From Aspidapion aeneum (Eukaryota > Arthropoda > Insecta > Coleoptera > Brentidae), in the NCBI GenBank assembly GCA_963576565.1, contig OY755044.1, forward strand, positions 42,769,235-42,833,234: a DNA stretch of 64,000 bases, read 5' to 3'. Positions 41,142-53,230 of the stretch are shown one piece after another. Both the position numbers and the translations under genes were made by a program. Position 1 is the first letter of the stretch; the number at the start of each line of letters is the position of its first letter. The notes beneath the pieces were generated by a model. That model saw only the letters and a list, made by a program, of their open reading frames with translations. It searched no databases and was not told the origin of the DNA.

Positions 41142-42299
41142 AAGTACACAGATTTACTAATATAATAGAAAAAGCACTAGAAGAGGGAAAAGTTTGTTCT
41201 GCAGTTTTTCTAGATGTAGCACAGGCATTTGACAAAGTATGACATAAAAGCCTTAATTTTTAACTGAAACGGTTTCTGCCAAAACAATATTCGAATACTT
41301 TGGAATCATACATATCTGATAGACATTTTAGAGTAAAACAGGAAGACTCATACACAAATTTAAGAGAAATTCAAGCAGGCGTGCCCCAGGGTAGCGTACT
41401 AGGCCCTTGTTTATACTTATTATTCACTTGTGATATCCCAAAACCAGAAAATTGTCACTTAGCAACATTTGCCGATGATACTGGTTTATTGACTGTAGAA
41501 AAATCTATTGAAAAATGCATAGAAATACTTCAGGATGTAGTCACCGAAGTTCACCGTTGGACCACAAAGTGGCGAATAAAGTTAAATGAAACTAAATCAA
41601 TTCATGTTGATTTTACAAATTCAAATCAGGCAAAATATCTAGGTATGACACTTGATGCCAAATTGCGCTGGAAAGCACATGGTAAGAAAAAAAAGAAGAA
41701 CTTGAGATAAGGTATAGAAAAATGAACTGGCTTGGAAGGAAGTCCAATTTAACAATTCATAATAAGTTTCTGCTTTACAGACAAATACTGAACCTAGAAT
41801 GGACATATGGTATTCAACTATGGGATTGTGCTAAAGAGAGTAACATTCTAATTTTATAGAGATTTTAAAATAATGCATAATAATGCACCTTGGTACGTTC
41901 GAAATAGTGACCTTCATCGAGATCTAAAAATCGAAACTGTAGCAGAGACTATAAAAAAGTACGCAAAAAGCCATGAAGATAGACTCCATCAGCATGTGAA
42001 TGTGGAAGCAATTCAGCTTCTAGCTAGACAATACTATGCTAGTTCGAAGACTAAAAAGAGTGAAGCCTTTTGAGCTAGTAAACTAAGTGAATTACATAAA
42101 ACAAAATTATGCTATAAACACAACACAATTGTGAGTTATATACCAAACAAAGCGGGGAGAACTGTTGAGTGAATCCTAAGTTTAAATCTGACTTTTCTAG
42201 TAAATTAAGTTAAAACAAAATTGCTAATTAGTCTTACTGACTAGATTGTTATACAATAAACACAGTGTGTTTGACAAATAAAATAAAAAAATAAAACAA
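41142..42299 (+). mobile_element. 5'-truncated Jockey-type retrotransposon, copy 2, with 12-bp target duplication
   Basis: ATATTCGACGTC lies directly at 41130-41141 and 42300-42311, bounding an element that begins inside the reverse transcriptase and ends in an A-rich tail (AAATAAAATAAAAAAATAAAACAA). A truncated 5' end, A-rich 3' end and short duplication are the signature of target-primed reverse transcription. Very similar to 12036-13140, indicating recent activity. Confidence 0.92.
41150..42073 (+). pseudogene. Jockey reverse transcriptase and C-terminal domain, broken
   Basis: The frame begins HRFTNIIEKALEEGKVCSA and FLDVAQAFDKV (motif A, catalytic D present), then TGG has become TGA. 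After a shift come QAGVPQGSVLGPCLYLLFT (motif B) and ATFADDTGLLT (motif C), KWRIKLNETKS, and YLGMTLDAKLRWKAH. Relative to copy 1, 17 codons are deleted between DFTN and SNQAKYLG. The A-run after KWKAHGK (8 A) gives the same frameshift phase as copy 1 (11 A). The C-terminal part has further stops, with NAPWYVRNSDLHRDL still readable. Confidence 0.85.
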
Positions 42300-42311
42300 A
42301 TATTCGACGTC

Positions 42312-42500
42312 GTCTCCCTCCGGCCGTTTTCCAGTTTATTATTTTTATTGGTTTTCCTGTCTCAATTATTATCTGTACATGTCTGAACCAAGTAAATCTT
42401 CTACTTTGACGAACATCACGATGGTTGCTCCATCTATTAGCTGGTCTAGGTCATAATTCATCCGTATCTGCCAATAACCATCTTCTATTTGCACTGGTCC
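42312..42500 (-). pseudogene. LINE C-terminal fragment (part 2)
   Basis: Minus-strand frame includes NRWSNHRDVRQSRRFTWFRH, then ETGKPIKIINWKTAGGRRRR. It matches the LINE pattern ...RRLxWxGHVxRM...PKKIxxWKPxGRRRRGRP found near the end of several RTE/CR1-like proteins. Jockey copy 2 inserted at its GGRRRR position. Confidence 0.6.
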
Positions 42501-42684
42501 AAAGATCTTGCGAAGGATTTTTCATTCATATATATTTTTAGCTGTTTTTCATTCATTCATTAATATTGTAGTGTAGATGTCATGTTTAAGTGATATCGTT
42601 AGAATCTTTGACATGAGCAGTTTTTGATAAGCCTAAAATGCTTTGTTTTTGTTGATTATTTTCGGTTTATTTCCTCTATATTAG

Positions 42685-42815
42685 TTTCCAAGCTTTCGAT
42701 AGCATTGAGCACTGGGCAGCAAAAGCAGGCTGTAGAAGATTTTTTAGAAACTTGGATTCAAGGTAAACGGACAATACTTAAACCACCTAAGATATGCTGA
42801 ATGATATCGCCTCCC
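42685..42815 (+). pseudogene. RTE reverse-transcriptase fragment, copy H2
   Basis: FDSIEHWAAKAGCRRFF and, in another frame, GQYLNHLRYA match the motif A to motif C stretch of the RTE copy at 35935-37580, with the intervening part deleted and YADDIA damaged. Only about 130 bp remain. Confidence 0.6.
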
Positions 42816-43700
42816 AACAAACATTTAAAGTTGTCACGACGAAACCCCAACTACAAAGAATTTCTTAAAGGTAACCGCAACGTATTCCCGCTACGTCTCA
42901 GTATACCATACAGCGACGTGTTAATTCCCTAAGTGGGGAACCAATTTCTGGTTATGACTACTAGGCCAAGTGTTTAAAGTCACTGTAGTAACAACTACAC
43001 TACTACGTCGCAGCCAGGTATCTACTACGTCGTAGAGGCTGTTTTTTTTCCGTAATAGCATAAAAGTAGCGATGTAGTTGCAAATAATATAATCGTTTCT
43101 TTTTGGTAGAATTATTATAATACAATATGGAACACAACAGTAAACAAACACGCTAAGTTTTTTAGTTTGGTTATATCTGTAATATGTACTATGTTATCCA
43201 AAATTACGAGATTTAACGAGCAGAGGTAAAAATTCAACTTCCATGCAAATTTTTATGTGCAACATGTATTATGTTTATTGCAAAAAATAGGCGCGCCTGC
43301 AAAATTTAGCCGTTTTCTGGTAGCTGATGGAATATTTTCGTTGTGGTTTTTGAGGTTATGTTTTTATAATTGGCAGATAATGCGACCAAATTGTTTTTAA
43401 TATGGATATTTGGTAAAGCTTTTATTAATTTGTGTACGAAAAACTATATCTCTGTAAAATGAGCTTCAAAACTAAAATAAGAAAAACAATTTTTCTGTCC
43501 TTCAAAAAAAACATGGCGTACAAAAATTATTCCTTCATAGAGGGGAGAGCTACTTGAAAGTGAGCCTAAGTTACGGCTACGTACCACTTACTACTTTAGT
43601 GACAACACTCCATACCCTTATAGTTCTAAATAGCACATTGAAATTTCTACCTCATCCGTTACGGGAACGTGTTACCGACTTTTCTCCGCAACTAAAAAAT
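42816..43700. other. no gene recognised
   Basis: Contains CTACTACGTCG-type text repeated near 43007 and 43021 (CTACTACGTCGTAG is a perfect 14-bp palindrome). A minus-strand frame at 42921-43151 has no motif. Confidence 0.4.
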
Positions 43701-44515
43701 TCCTAGAAAGGGTCAGCCACCGCGCGGGTAAGCAAATCACGACGTTCAAGTTATATGGCCGATCAGACCGTCAGCAACAGACGTCACTTGTCATTGACAT
43801 TTAAGGAGGATCAACAACAAAAGTTTTAAACAAATTATTTTGTTTTACAATATTATCAACAAACTCAGGTAAAAAAACTTTAAAAATGATAGTGATAGAT
43901 TAGTATTTATTAACAAAAATATAAGAAAACACATAGCTAATTTTTACGCTTTTACAATAAGGCCTAGTTTATGTTCTGATCAAGGATGTATTCAAGGACT
44001 TATGGCCTCGTCTAACCTAGTTGAAAAGTTATTAATTGGAATCAAAACAAATAATTTTAACTATAAAATCTGAGTTATTTATCACACTGTTTTTTTTTTA
44101 GATTTTAGATCACTGCTTGTAGTAACCAGAAATGTTAAAGAAGTATTGCAATTGAACTAACTCTATGAGTTATGACTAGCTGCTAAAGGCCAATGAGGTC
44201 TCCTTATCACCATTGGGGTACATGATAGGGACTGCAACGAATGCTTAACCACCATGTATTCTTATAAATAGATCACCCGACAACATGTGTAATATGCAAT
44301 GCCTTTATGATATCAACAAAGAAAACAATCATTCATTGCCCTACTGAACCAAGGATTTGCTGAGATGATCCAGACAAATTTTAAGTTGACTTCTTTCCTG
44401 GTTGATTTCAGGTCAGCCTTTGTCATTCTCAATATATTTAGTATGGCTTTTAATGTTTTAATCAATTATTGTAATAAGTTATTATTTTAAATGAAATAAA
44501 TAAAAGTTGTTTATG
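43701..44515 (+). other. possible short spliced transcript, very tentative
   Basis: A less AT-rich segment with AGACGTCACTTGTCATTGAC ends at a donor-like CTCAG/GTAAAA at 43868. A pyrimidine-rich tract with TTTTTTTTTAG at about 44101 could be an acceptor, and AAATAAATAAA at 44494-44504 could signal polyadenylation. No convincing protein frame spans the two parts, so if transcribed it would more likely be non-coding or untranslated. Confidence 0.15.
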
Positions 44516-44548
44516 TAGTTTTTTATTTAAAAAATTATCTAGAGGGGG

Positions 44549-44844
44549 CAGTGATACCCAGTTATGTGTGCTCACCCTGATTCAAAAAATGTATCACACA
44601 ACGGGACATAGATTGACTTGTTTAAATGCAAGGTCACCAAATGAGATTTTTTAAGCAATGTGGGCACACATAGGTGGAAACTGAGTTTTAAACATGGAGG
44701 GGGGTTGTTTTTGAACCTATCTATCTGGTTATAAAACCTTATTTTTTGCTCAGGTGTGTAATACCAAATTTTTCTTGTATTTTTTATGTAATTCTCGGGA
44801 AAAAGGGAGGAACATGCCACCCCCCCCCTCTGGGACCTCCACTG
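44549..44844. mobile_element. possible decayed hAT-like miniature element
   Basis: Preceded by AGAGGGGG and starting CAGTGATACC, it ends CCCCTCTGGGACCTCCACTG after a C-run, echoing the CAGTGGCG...CGCCACTG family. Inverted ends are poor and no target duplication is seen. Confidence 0.35.
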
Positions 44845-44849
44845 ACATG

Positions 44850-45115
44850 ACCATTAAATAAAACAAAAGACATCAATTTTTTGGATGTACAGGGGTATTG
44901 TATTCTAAAGTGCTGGCAGGCCCTAGTGGACCTCGATGCACCACGACCACATGTGGGTCTCTAGTGATTACAACAAAAAATGATTTAGGATTAACACATT
45001 GCCACATGTACAGGGGTATTCAATATAAATGTAACCCCCTCACTATCTTGTGGGGATATTGGATATCGTGGGGGGTTACATTTATAATGAATGCCTGACA
45101 CAGCTCAATGTGTAA
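44850..45115. repeat. inverted repeat near 45.05 kb
   Basis: AATATAAATGTAACCCCCTC (near 45020) pairs with the complement in GGGGGGTTACATTTATAATG (45072-45091), with GATATTGGATATC between. ATGTACAGGGGTATT also occurs directly at 44886 and 45006. Non-coding. Confidence 0.6.
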
Positions 45116-45717
45116 GGAAAAAACTTATGATCTTTATTTTAATTTCAGAGTAGGTAGGTAGTACTAATAATAACATTTTGTCATTAAGTTCAAATACTTT
45201 TTTGTTCTTTAGTTCAAACTAGGCCAGAGGTTTCTGTATAAGTTCTCGGATTATCCTGTATACATATCTTCCCAAAATCTGCTGTATTCACATTTGTAGA
45301 GGTTTCCTCGTCTTTGAAAATGTGGATCCTGTAACAAAAAAAGGAAATTTTTATACATGGGGCTTCTGCGATATGTTTCAAGATATAGTATTTAAAATAT
45401 TTGCCTACAGATATCATTATTCTGAATAATGAAAGCCAATAAAAAGGGCGTATTCCCCATGGTTCATAGCTCTCTCCCTTACCTATTTTCCTTTGGTTTA
45501 CATGCCTTCATCATTTCTCTATGTAGATTGTACTTGGTTGCAGATTATTTGCACTGTAATAAACTTGAAGGCTTCGTTGTTTTGTGGCATCATTCATCAA
45601 AAAGCCATTTTAACAGAAGCACAGATTAAGTTGAATAAGATTAGTAAAAAACAGAAGACCAAACCCATTTTTTATTTGTTTATAAATCAAAACATTTTTT
45701 GAGGTCACAGATTAGGT
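45116..45717. other. no gene recognised
   Basis: Overlapping 60-70 codon frames on both strands, none with a recognisable motif. Confidence 0.4.
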
Positions 45718-46310
45718 CAGGGCTATCAAAATGGACGGGCCACGATCCTCCACTTTGTTGACGTCACATCCGGGGCTGATTTTTTTTTGATGGTCACGTT
45801 ACGACACAGCTGATTGTCTTTAACATATTGAAGTTGGAATGACGGTTCATGGATATTTGATTTTTTTTTAAATAAAGCCGTTTTTGAGATTGTTTTTACT
45901 ATATTCTCGCAGAACAATTTTTTTTAAATGTATAGTAAGCCCTAATTTTTCATAGCCGCTTCATTAGCTCACACAAAAATTAAGTTTAAAGTAGAAGCGA
46001 ATGTGACAATCACATATGACAAAGTCAAATACATGTCAAATATAACAGTTGGCATGTGGTACATGGCGGGTAATTTGAATTCAAAATAAGGAATGCTAAA
46101 TCTTGAAGATTTAAACCTTTTAATCATGTTGGTGGAATATCGGGATGGTGTCTAAGAATATTTCACTGAAATTTTGCGGAAATCTGTAGTGCCATTTTGA
46201 AAATATCATAAAAAAACGTCTGACCTCCCATAAGACCCAATGTAAAATTCAGCCCCGGGAGAACAGCTGATTTTTTCAGGGTCGTGGCCTCTATTTTTGT
46301 GTTGGCCTTG
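45718..46310 (+). mobile_element. repeat D, copy 2, with 7-bp target duplication
   Basis: 593 bp, same orientation and very similar to 22709-23318, with a small deletion after ATCATGTTG. Flanked by ATTAGGT at 45711-45717 and 46311-46317. Ends CAGGGCTATC and TTGGCCTTG. Non-coding; shadow frames lie on the minus strand. Confidence 0.88.
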
Positions 46311-46349
46311 ATTAGGTAAATAAGTATAAAAATTTGAGGTCTGCCTATT

Positions 46350-47032
46350 ATACTGACCCGAATTTTACTGACTTGGATATTACTGACCAACAACGATTTT
46401 TTATACTATTTCACGTCAGACTAAATTGTATAGGGTCGAAACAAATCATAACTAATAAATAAAAGCTCCTACCACTGCCATACAGTTACCTATTTATCTA
46501 TTAATTAGTTACAGCTCAGGTTTATAGCAAAAATACCTTTAATTATTAGATTCTACACCAACTACTACCACCTTCGCTTAGCTTCTATTACAAAAAAACC
46601 AACTACTACCACCTTCGCTTAGATTCTACCCCTAAAAAACCAGCTACTACCACCTTTGTTTAGCTTCTAACACCAATTTGTCCTAGCTTTCACCACAAAA
46701 AAATCAAGTACTTCCACCAACTTGTCCTAGCTTTCACCACAAAAAAATCAAGTACTTCCACCTTCCCTTAGGTTCTACTACGGTAGGTGGTAGTAGTTGA
46801 TTTTTTGATGGTAGAAGCTAAGCCTAAGCGAGGGTGGTAGAAGCTAAGTGAAGGTGGTTTTTGGGATAAAACTGAGTTGTAGTTAAGTGATGGGTCAGTA
46901 GAGCTGTTTAGAAGTGGTACTTCACTAACACCTGTTAACTTAAAAGTTAATATTTGTTTTTACCACAAACTAGGCGGTTTTTTTATCGAAAATACGTTGG
47001 TCGTTAAAATGATGGTCAGTAAAATAGAAATT
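46350..47032. mobile_element. foldback-like element with tandem-repeat arms
   Basis: The left outer part (TTTACTGACTTGGATATTAC, GACCAACAACG) is matched inverted at 46990-47032 (CGTTGGTCGTTAAAATGATG, GTCAGTAAAA). Inside, 46557-46790 holds three 41-bp units (CCAACTACTACCACCTTCGC) and two 45-bp units (TTGTCCTAGCTTTCACCACA). Inverted counterparts follow at 46780-46865 (GGTAGGTGGTAGTAGTTGA, GGTAGAAGCTAAG). Foldback elements have this tandem-within-arms design. Confidence 0.65.
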
Positions 47033-49314
47033 CCCTTTTGCTATGGCACTGTCTCTTTTCTTCTCAGTAAATTTACTCTGTGTCTCGCGCTCTCTCTTAC
47101 ACACACAAATAAATCCGTACTGTCGTCTTGCCGTCGGTTGCTGCGTTTCCATGGCGTTTCAACCAGGTTTCAACTCAGTTTGTTTTATTATTTATGATTT
47201 AATTAATTTGGCAATAACGATTCATTACGCTTTATGTAATATTTCATCTTTTTTTCTTTTGTAGGTAGGCAGTAGGTTAAGTTATAAATATTTACTTTTT
47301 TTCATTAAATTTTTCTCTATAAAATTAGTGATGTTTGTAAAGTATCCAATAAATAAATAAATAAAAGTAAATTTTAAAAAGTTTTTATAATATACCAAAA
47401 CATATGTAAAAATCATGGAGGTGGAGAATTTCAATTGGAGAAGATTTTTTTAGTTAAAGCTGTAGTAAATTACAGTTTTCAAATTATTGTCAGATTGTTA
47501 TACTTCAAACTCATCTCCACATTTGAGAAACATTTTTAATAAAAACGTCCATAAATTAATTTTGTTCTCTTTATACTCGAAAAATTACTTGGGGAACGAG
47601 TCCATAACTCAATAAGGATAGTTCAAATGGGCACAAAACATATTAAAATCAATTAAATTTTCCAATCTTTATTTCAAACTCTAATTAGAATCAGTAAGGT
47701 TTATGAGTTCCTACATGGTTTACAATAAATTTTAGGTAAACGTTAATTTTACTCATTAAGAAAGTTGTCCGACTAGAAAGTCATCATTTGGGGAACAGAT
47801 ACATAAAATATTAAAATGTTTTTTATTGAAAGTGTCAGAAGGTGTGGTACTAGGTCTTTCTATCGCATCGCAACTTCGAACAATTTGTCAACGCTGAATT
47901 GATTGTTGGTATTAAATATTACATTAAAGCAGTAAACAAATTTTAATTGAATGTATAAGTACCGTACATCAATTCAGCATAATTTCGGGAATGCTGTTGT
48001 ACAATGTGCTTAGGTTAAAACGTTATATTTTTGTCAATGTTACAATAAAAAAGCAAGGAGGACAAGGTATTAACGGGACGTCCTTTGTCCCATTTTTCGA
48101 ACTTGGCACAAAATTTTAAACTTTTACCAATTTATCTCACATGAATTGTTTTATTTTAAGAAGTCAACTGCAACACAAAAATGATAAAACTATTTTTAAC
48201 ATATGCTTGCGTACAAGTGCATATTACGGACATCATTATTAATGAGTGGCTCACAAACGTTCCTAAACTTTCCATATGTATTTTTATGTTTTTTTTTTCT
48301 GCTTTGTCCCATATTTTTGCTTCTTTTTTAACTTTAGTCCCGTTTTGACCTAAAACAGATCTGGCAACCCTACCTTAAAGCCTACCAATAAAAACTAAAA
48401 ATTGATCTAGCATCTAACTTAACTAGGGTTGCCAAATTTAGATATTTGTTTTTCGCGACAACAGAACCAAATTTTTGGGACATCTCTCTCTCCGGGTCTT
48501 CTAGTACACGTATTGGTTCGGTTCTAATAATAGTGTTATTATGGCTTTATTCCAATAAGATTAAATCGAACTCAATTCGCATGAAAACGTAGCAATGAGA
48601 ATCAGGGAGCATTTTCGATCTATTTATACCACTTGTATTAGTTGCACTTAAGTCACAACTTAAAATTCTGCTTACAAGTCGTACTTTGCTAAGAATTCAT
48701 TATAAACGATACTTGCTTTAATTGATTATAAATTATAACAAATTCGCAATAATTTAAGGAGCCACAAAAAGTAAGGTTAACATTAGTCGCAACCAACAGG
48801 CGACTTTAAGATGTTTACGTTTTTAAAGTAGAAATAGGAAGTAGTCTCTACTTTGAAGGATTGACATAAAAACAAAATCAAAGTTTTTGTGACTTTTAGG
48901 TTGTCCTCAAAAGTAATTTTCTCTCCATTATTACATCAGATATTACTATGATGACCCAAACCTATGTAGTAAAATATAAAGTTATAAGGTAGTTATCGGA
49001 TACACCCGTTTGCGACTTCAATTAAGCCCAACTTTGTAGTGGTAATTAAGTAACATATAAATGTCGGGGTGACTACGAATTAACGACTAAAAAGAAAGTA
49101 AAACTTTGGCAACGTGCTATTGTGGTAGAGCAGACTATCAGATTAGACTATCAAGAAACAATCCTATCAGGTAGTTTAAATGGTCATTTTTACGAAACTT
49201 TTTCGTGATACTAAACAGTAGTCAGAACTAAAAAGTAACGAATTTTGGTTGAGATCACCACATTTCTACCATAAGAAAGTAGGAAAGCCTTTGGAGCATG
49301 TAGCCGCTACTATA
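47033..49314. other. no gene recognised
   Basis: Mostly AT-rich. A short inverted repeat TCTGGCAACCCTA / TAGGGTTGCCAAA lies at 48360-48440 and could bound a tiny decayed element. Frames at 46997-47264 carry no motif. Confidence 0.4.
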
Positions 49315-50010
49315 ATTGTTAGTTGGGCTTAATAACAGATAAGAAAGAAGAAGTGATAAAAACGCGGGAAGAACTGGATACAGCAGCTAAAAATATAGGC
49401 TTGAGTATAAACTGCACTAAAACTAAAATCATAACAAACATAGATGAAGATATTATGATCAGAATAAACGAAGAGAAAACAGAACCAGTAGGGGAATACC
49501 TGGGACAGATAATTAAACTAAAAAAAGAACCAAACGGCATATTCAAAAATTAGAAATATCCTCAGTACCTCAAAGTAAGTGTATAACCAATGTATCCTTC
49601 CTGTACGTACCTATGGATCTCAGACATGGACACTTACAAAATCAAACATGGATAAAGTAACAAAAGCCCAAAGATCAGTGGAAAGACAAATGTTACATTT
49701 AAAGCTAACAGATAGAAAAAGGAATGAATGGAAGAAATAAAACAAAATTAAGGGATGTCAGAAGAGAAATAGCAAAATTAAAATGGAAATTTCCCCGTCA
49801 TTGTATCAAACAGAAAGCCGATCGTTGGAACAAATGTATTGTAAACTGGAGACATTGGGAAAATAAAAGAAGTAGGGGAAGACCCCAAATGAGATTAGCG
49901 AACGATTTAAACAAACAAACTAGATGAAAGAACATGGCAACAGACAGAGAAGAGTGGAATATATTGAGGGAGGCCTATGTCCAAAGATGGATCGAAGAAG
50001 GCTAAATAGA
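49315..50010 (+). mobile_element. RTE-type retrotransposon 3' fragment, copy H3
   Basis: Starts just after the YADD box with GLITDKKEEV and NTAAK-like TAAKNIGLSINCTKTKI, then EYLGQIIKLKKEP. After frameshifts NQCILPVRTYGSQTWTLTKS, LRDVRREIAKLKWKFPRHCI, NKRSRGRPQMRLANDL and REAYVQRWIEEG follow. Ends with TAGATAGACAGATAA after the stop. It is the intact-site homologue for the miniature element in H1. Confidence 0.8.
49323..49553 (+). pseudogene. RTE reverse-transcriptase thumb-side fragment
   Basis: 76 codons covering the part after motif C: TAAKNIGLSINCTKTK and GEYLGQIIKLKKEPNG, the cysteine-KTK and YLGQ landmarks of RTE proteins. No catalytic residue remains. It stops where the next segment continues in another frame. 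Confidence 0.75.
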
Positions 50011-51829
50011 TAGACAGATAAATCTGGGTCCAAAAATTACCTCCTTCTTACGTACTTTATATCAAAACGCAATTTTTTCTTATTACCAACTTCATCAATG
50101 TTGATTGTTTTCGATTTATTAGTACCCCCATTACCGCTGCCCTGTAGATACGCCTGTCGGGATGCAATGAAAATCATAAAATTGAAGTGCAGCAGCATAA
50201 TCTTTTCATAAAAGGCTCGGTAATTCATTAAATTGACGTGAAAAACAGCGAAAACACGATGTTTTTGCGACTCTGTTGATGCAAAATTGCGAGAACAAGC
50301 TGAAAAGCTTAGTGAGTGCTTTTTTAAAACCTATATAATAGATACGCTTCGTCAGTAAAAGCTAAAATAACACTTTGTATTAATTTAGTGTATTCTATGT
50401 TCAGTACTAGTTATTATTAGTCCAGTCTATGCTTTAGGTAATAAGTAACAGGCTGAATTTTTAATTATGTAGCCGAGACCCTCAACTTTTTCCTTTACGA
50501 AAAAGTATTTCCTACCAGAGTGCGAGGGCGCTGAATTCTTTCGAGCTTCGGACTCACTAAACCAAGTATGCGATTTTGGGGACAATGTTGCCATTTACTT
50601 TTTATGTTACAATTATTTCCTACCAATGCGGGGTAGTCCGCAGATTTAATTTTATGCCAGTTATTGAAAATTATTTTTTAGAAAAACTGGTGGGTACGTG
50701 TTGTTTGGCAACAGTGTTCACCCACTAATCAAAAGTCATCAATGTTCTGTGAAGTGCGTAAAAAAATAAAAAGTACACAGTAAACACAGACCTAATCCTC
50801 TATTTTCCTGGTAGTTTTTCACCGGTATTGCTCTTTCAGTTTTTCCCTAGTTGTTTTCGGAACTTTTTAATTAATTTTTCCTACAGAACGCAAAACAGGC
50901 TTTTGACAGATAAATAAAGGATAAAAGATAAACAATTGTAGCTGCAAAAGGTGAGAATAGGGCTTCTTAATATCGTGCGACATCGGTCATTTAATGTCGC
51001 ATTTATTAGGATAAAATTAGCTAAAGAAAAATAAATTACTTATTTTTCAATGTTAAACTGTCAGAATACTGCCTGGTTTTATTGCACTAAGTCTGTTATA
51101 TAAAGATTTTACTCATATTGTTATTATTCATGCTAATTCTTCTTCTTTTCATTGTAAAATGAAGAAATTAAAACGCCTCATATTCTTTTTCTTCTTGTTT
51201 TTTGCGGTCTGCTCGAGCGCCTTCCCGGTGGTCTTTCGTGATAGTAATCACAGCTTCTCAGTTCTCATGCTAATAAAAACCGAAAACGAATAACTTCATT
51301 AACGCCCTTCCTTGGCGGTTACGGTCGGGAAATTATGCATTTAACAGTGTAAAACCTTCCGCTGCGGTAATAACACCTTGAATAAGCTGTTATAAGAACC
51401 AAATAGATAACTACGTAGTATTGAATGTTCTAAAATAGTATAGTACTACATTACAAGGGATAAAAGTGGCACTTTTTATCCCGAAGCGAAAAATTTGTAG
51501 CCACAGAGGGATAAAAATATACTTTTATCACGAGGTTTATACGCTTTGTTCGCACTTTCTGTTTCAACCATTGTTTTGCAGACTATCTGAGGCACGGCAT
51601 CGGCAGTGCTCGTCAAGTTCGCGCAACTGCTGTACCACCTTTTCTTGAAACATTTCAGCTATAAAATTCAAACTTTGCACAGTCGTAGATTTCCATAGTG
51701 TTAACAACCCCTTCAAGTTTTATGGACTTCCATAAAGTAGTAAAGTAGTTACAAAATTTCAAAAAGCGTCGAAATTGTCACTCACTCATGTATAGATCAT
51801 CAAAATAATAAAATACTAATAAAGCTGAA
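50011..51829. other. no gene recognised
   Basis: AT-rich with short frames lacking motifs. Nothing repeat-like beyond simple sequence was noted. Confidence 0.4.
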
Positions 51830-52320
51830 TTTTGCCAGAATGATAGAAAATATTACCAAACCCTTGGAAAAAATTAAAAAACCCCAAAATTCTAATTTAC
51901 TCCCTTTCCCTATACATGTAGTTATGTAAAGGTAACATTGCCCACTTCCAGAAACGCTAGAGAGCTGAGCTTTGGCAGACTGATAGGAGCTATGATAAAA
52001 CTATAGGAAAAAATTAAAAACCGCAAAATTTTAATTTACTTCCCTCCCTTATAAATGTAAAGTTATATAAAAGTAACATTGCCCACTTCCAGAAACGCTA
52101 GAGAGCTGAGCTTTGAAAGCCTGATAGGAACGATAATAATACTATAGGAAAAAACACTACAAAATTTTAATTTACTTCTCTCACCTATAAATGTAAAATT
52201 ATGTAAAAGTAATATTGCCCACTTCCAGAAACGCTAGAGAGCTGAGCTTTGCAAGGTTGATAGGACCTCTGGTAAAACCAGGGAAAAATATTAAACAACC
52301 TCAAAATTTTAGTTACAAAA
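51830..52320 (+). repeat. tandem repeat E, three units of about 139 bp
   Basis: ACGCTAGAGAGCTGAGCTTT recurs at 51954, 52095 and 52231 (periods 141 and 136), each preceded by GTAACATTGCCCACTTCCAG and followed by GATAGGA and ACTATAGGAAAAAA-like text. The inverted relative is at 22325-22700. Confidence 0.9.
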
Positions 52321-53230
52321 GTTTTGACCAATATTCCGCAGGTTTTACTACTTTAAAACTTAAATATGATCCAAATGATCCAAATCCTTAAAAAAATGAG
52401 TGAAATCATAGCCAAGTACGCGGAAATGATATTCCGTAAAAAGAAATGAGATAAAAGTAAAGCCAAGTTCTCCAATACAAACTTTAAAATGATAAAGGTT
52501 CTTAGCGGCTTTTTTTACATGAAATGTTTTGATATGATACGGTTTTTATGCCAAATCTGTCTGCATTCATTTTCACATTAATTCGTTATTACTGAACCTA
52601 TTTCAAAGAAATAAAACCAACCTCTAAAACATCGAGTTCTTTTTAAAAATCAATTTTTGGGGTTTGGCGCCACCTTGAAATTCAAGATGGTGGACACAAT
52701 GCGGCTTAATTTTTTGAAAAGGCTTATTTAATCTTATGTTCAAAAAACAAAAAAAGCTTTTCCAAATTCCTTGCAAGCCTTTTTAGTGCTTGCAAATACT
52801 TTAATCGGGTTGAAAGGCGAAATTCTATCCCAATTACCAAGTGACATATTAAAAAAAAAATGAAGGAGCCATTGTCGAAAAAGCACTTTTTCAAGCAATT
52901 TTAAGGCAATAACAATACAAACTAATTTACTTTCCAAAAATAGTTTTCAATCTCAATATTTTTCGAAGCAATGGTTTTTTAAACCAAATTCCGCTACCCC
53001 AAATTAACTACAATCCTTGTTTAAGGTTTCTTTACTCTAGCTGCGATGGTAGTCTCTAAAAAATACAATTTAAAAATCACATCCTCTGCAGCCCTGCGGG
53101 GTAACCCTTTTGTGCTTTAGATGGACCATATGTGAGGTCAATTTTGATAATACCCCGCATTTAAAATGGGAAAATATGTACATACTTACATTATGTAAGT
53201 ATATTATAACAATGCGTTTTTTATTGAAAC
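52321..53230. other. no gene recognised
   Basis: Includes CACCTTGAAATTCAAGATGGTG near 52671, a short palindrome-like motif also hinted at in the 20-21 kb array (CATCTTGGAATTTAAGATGG). Otherwise AT-rich. Confidence 0.4.

Noticed and set aside
44494..44515. Polyadenylation signal of a gene
   Set aside because: AATAAA is frequent by chance in DNA this AT-rich and no coding frame precedes it.
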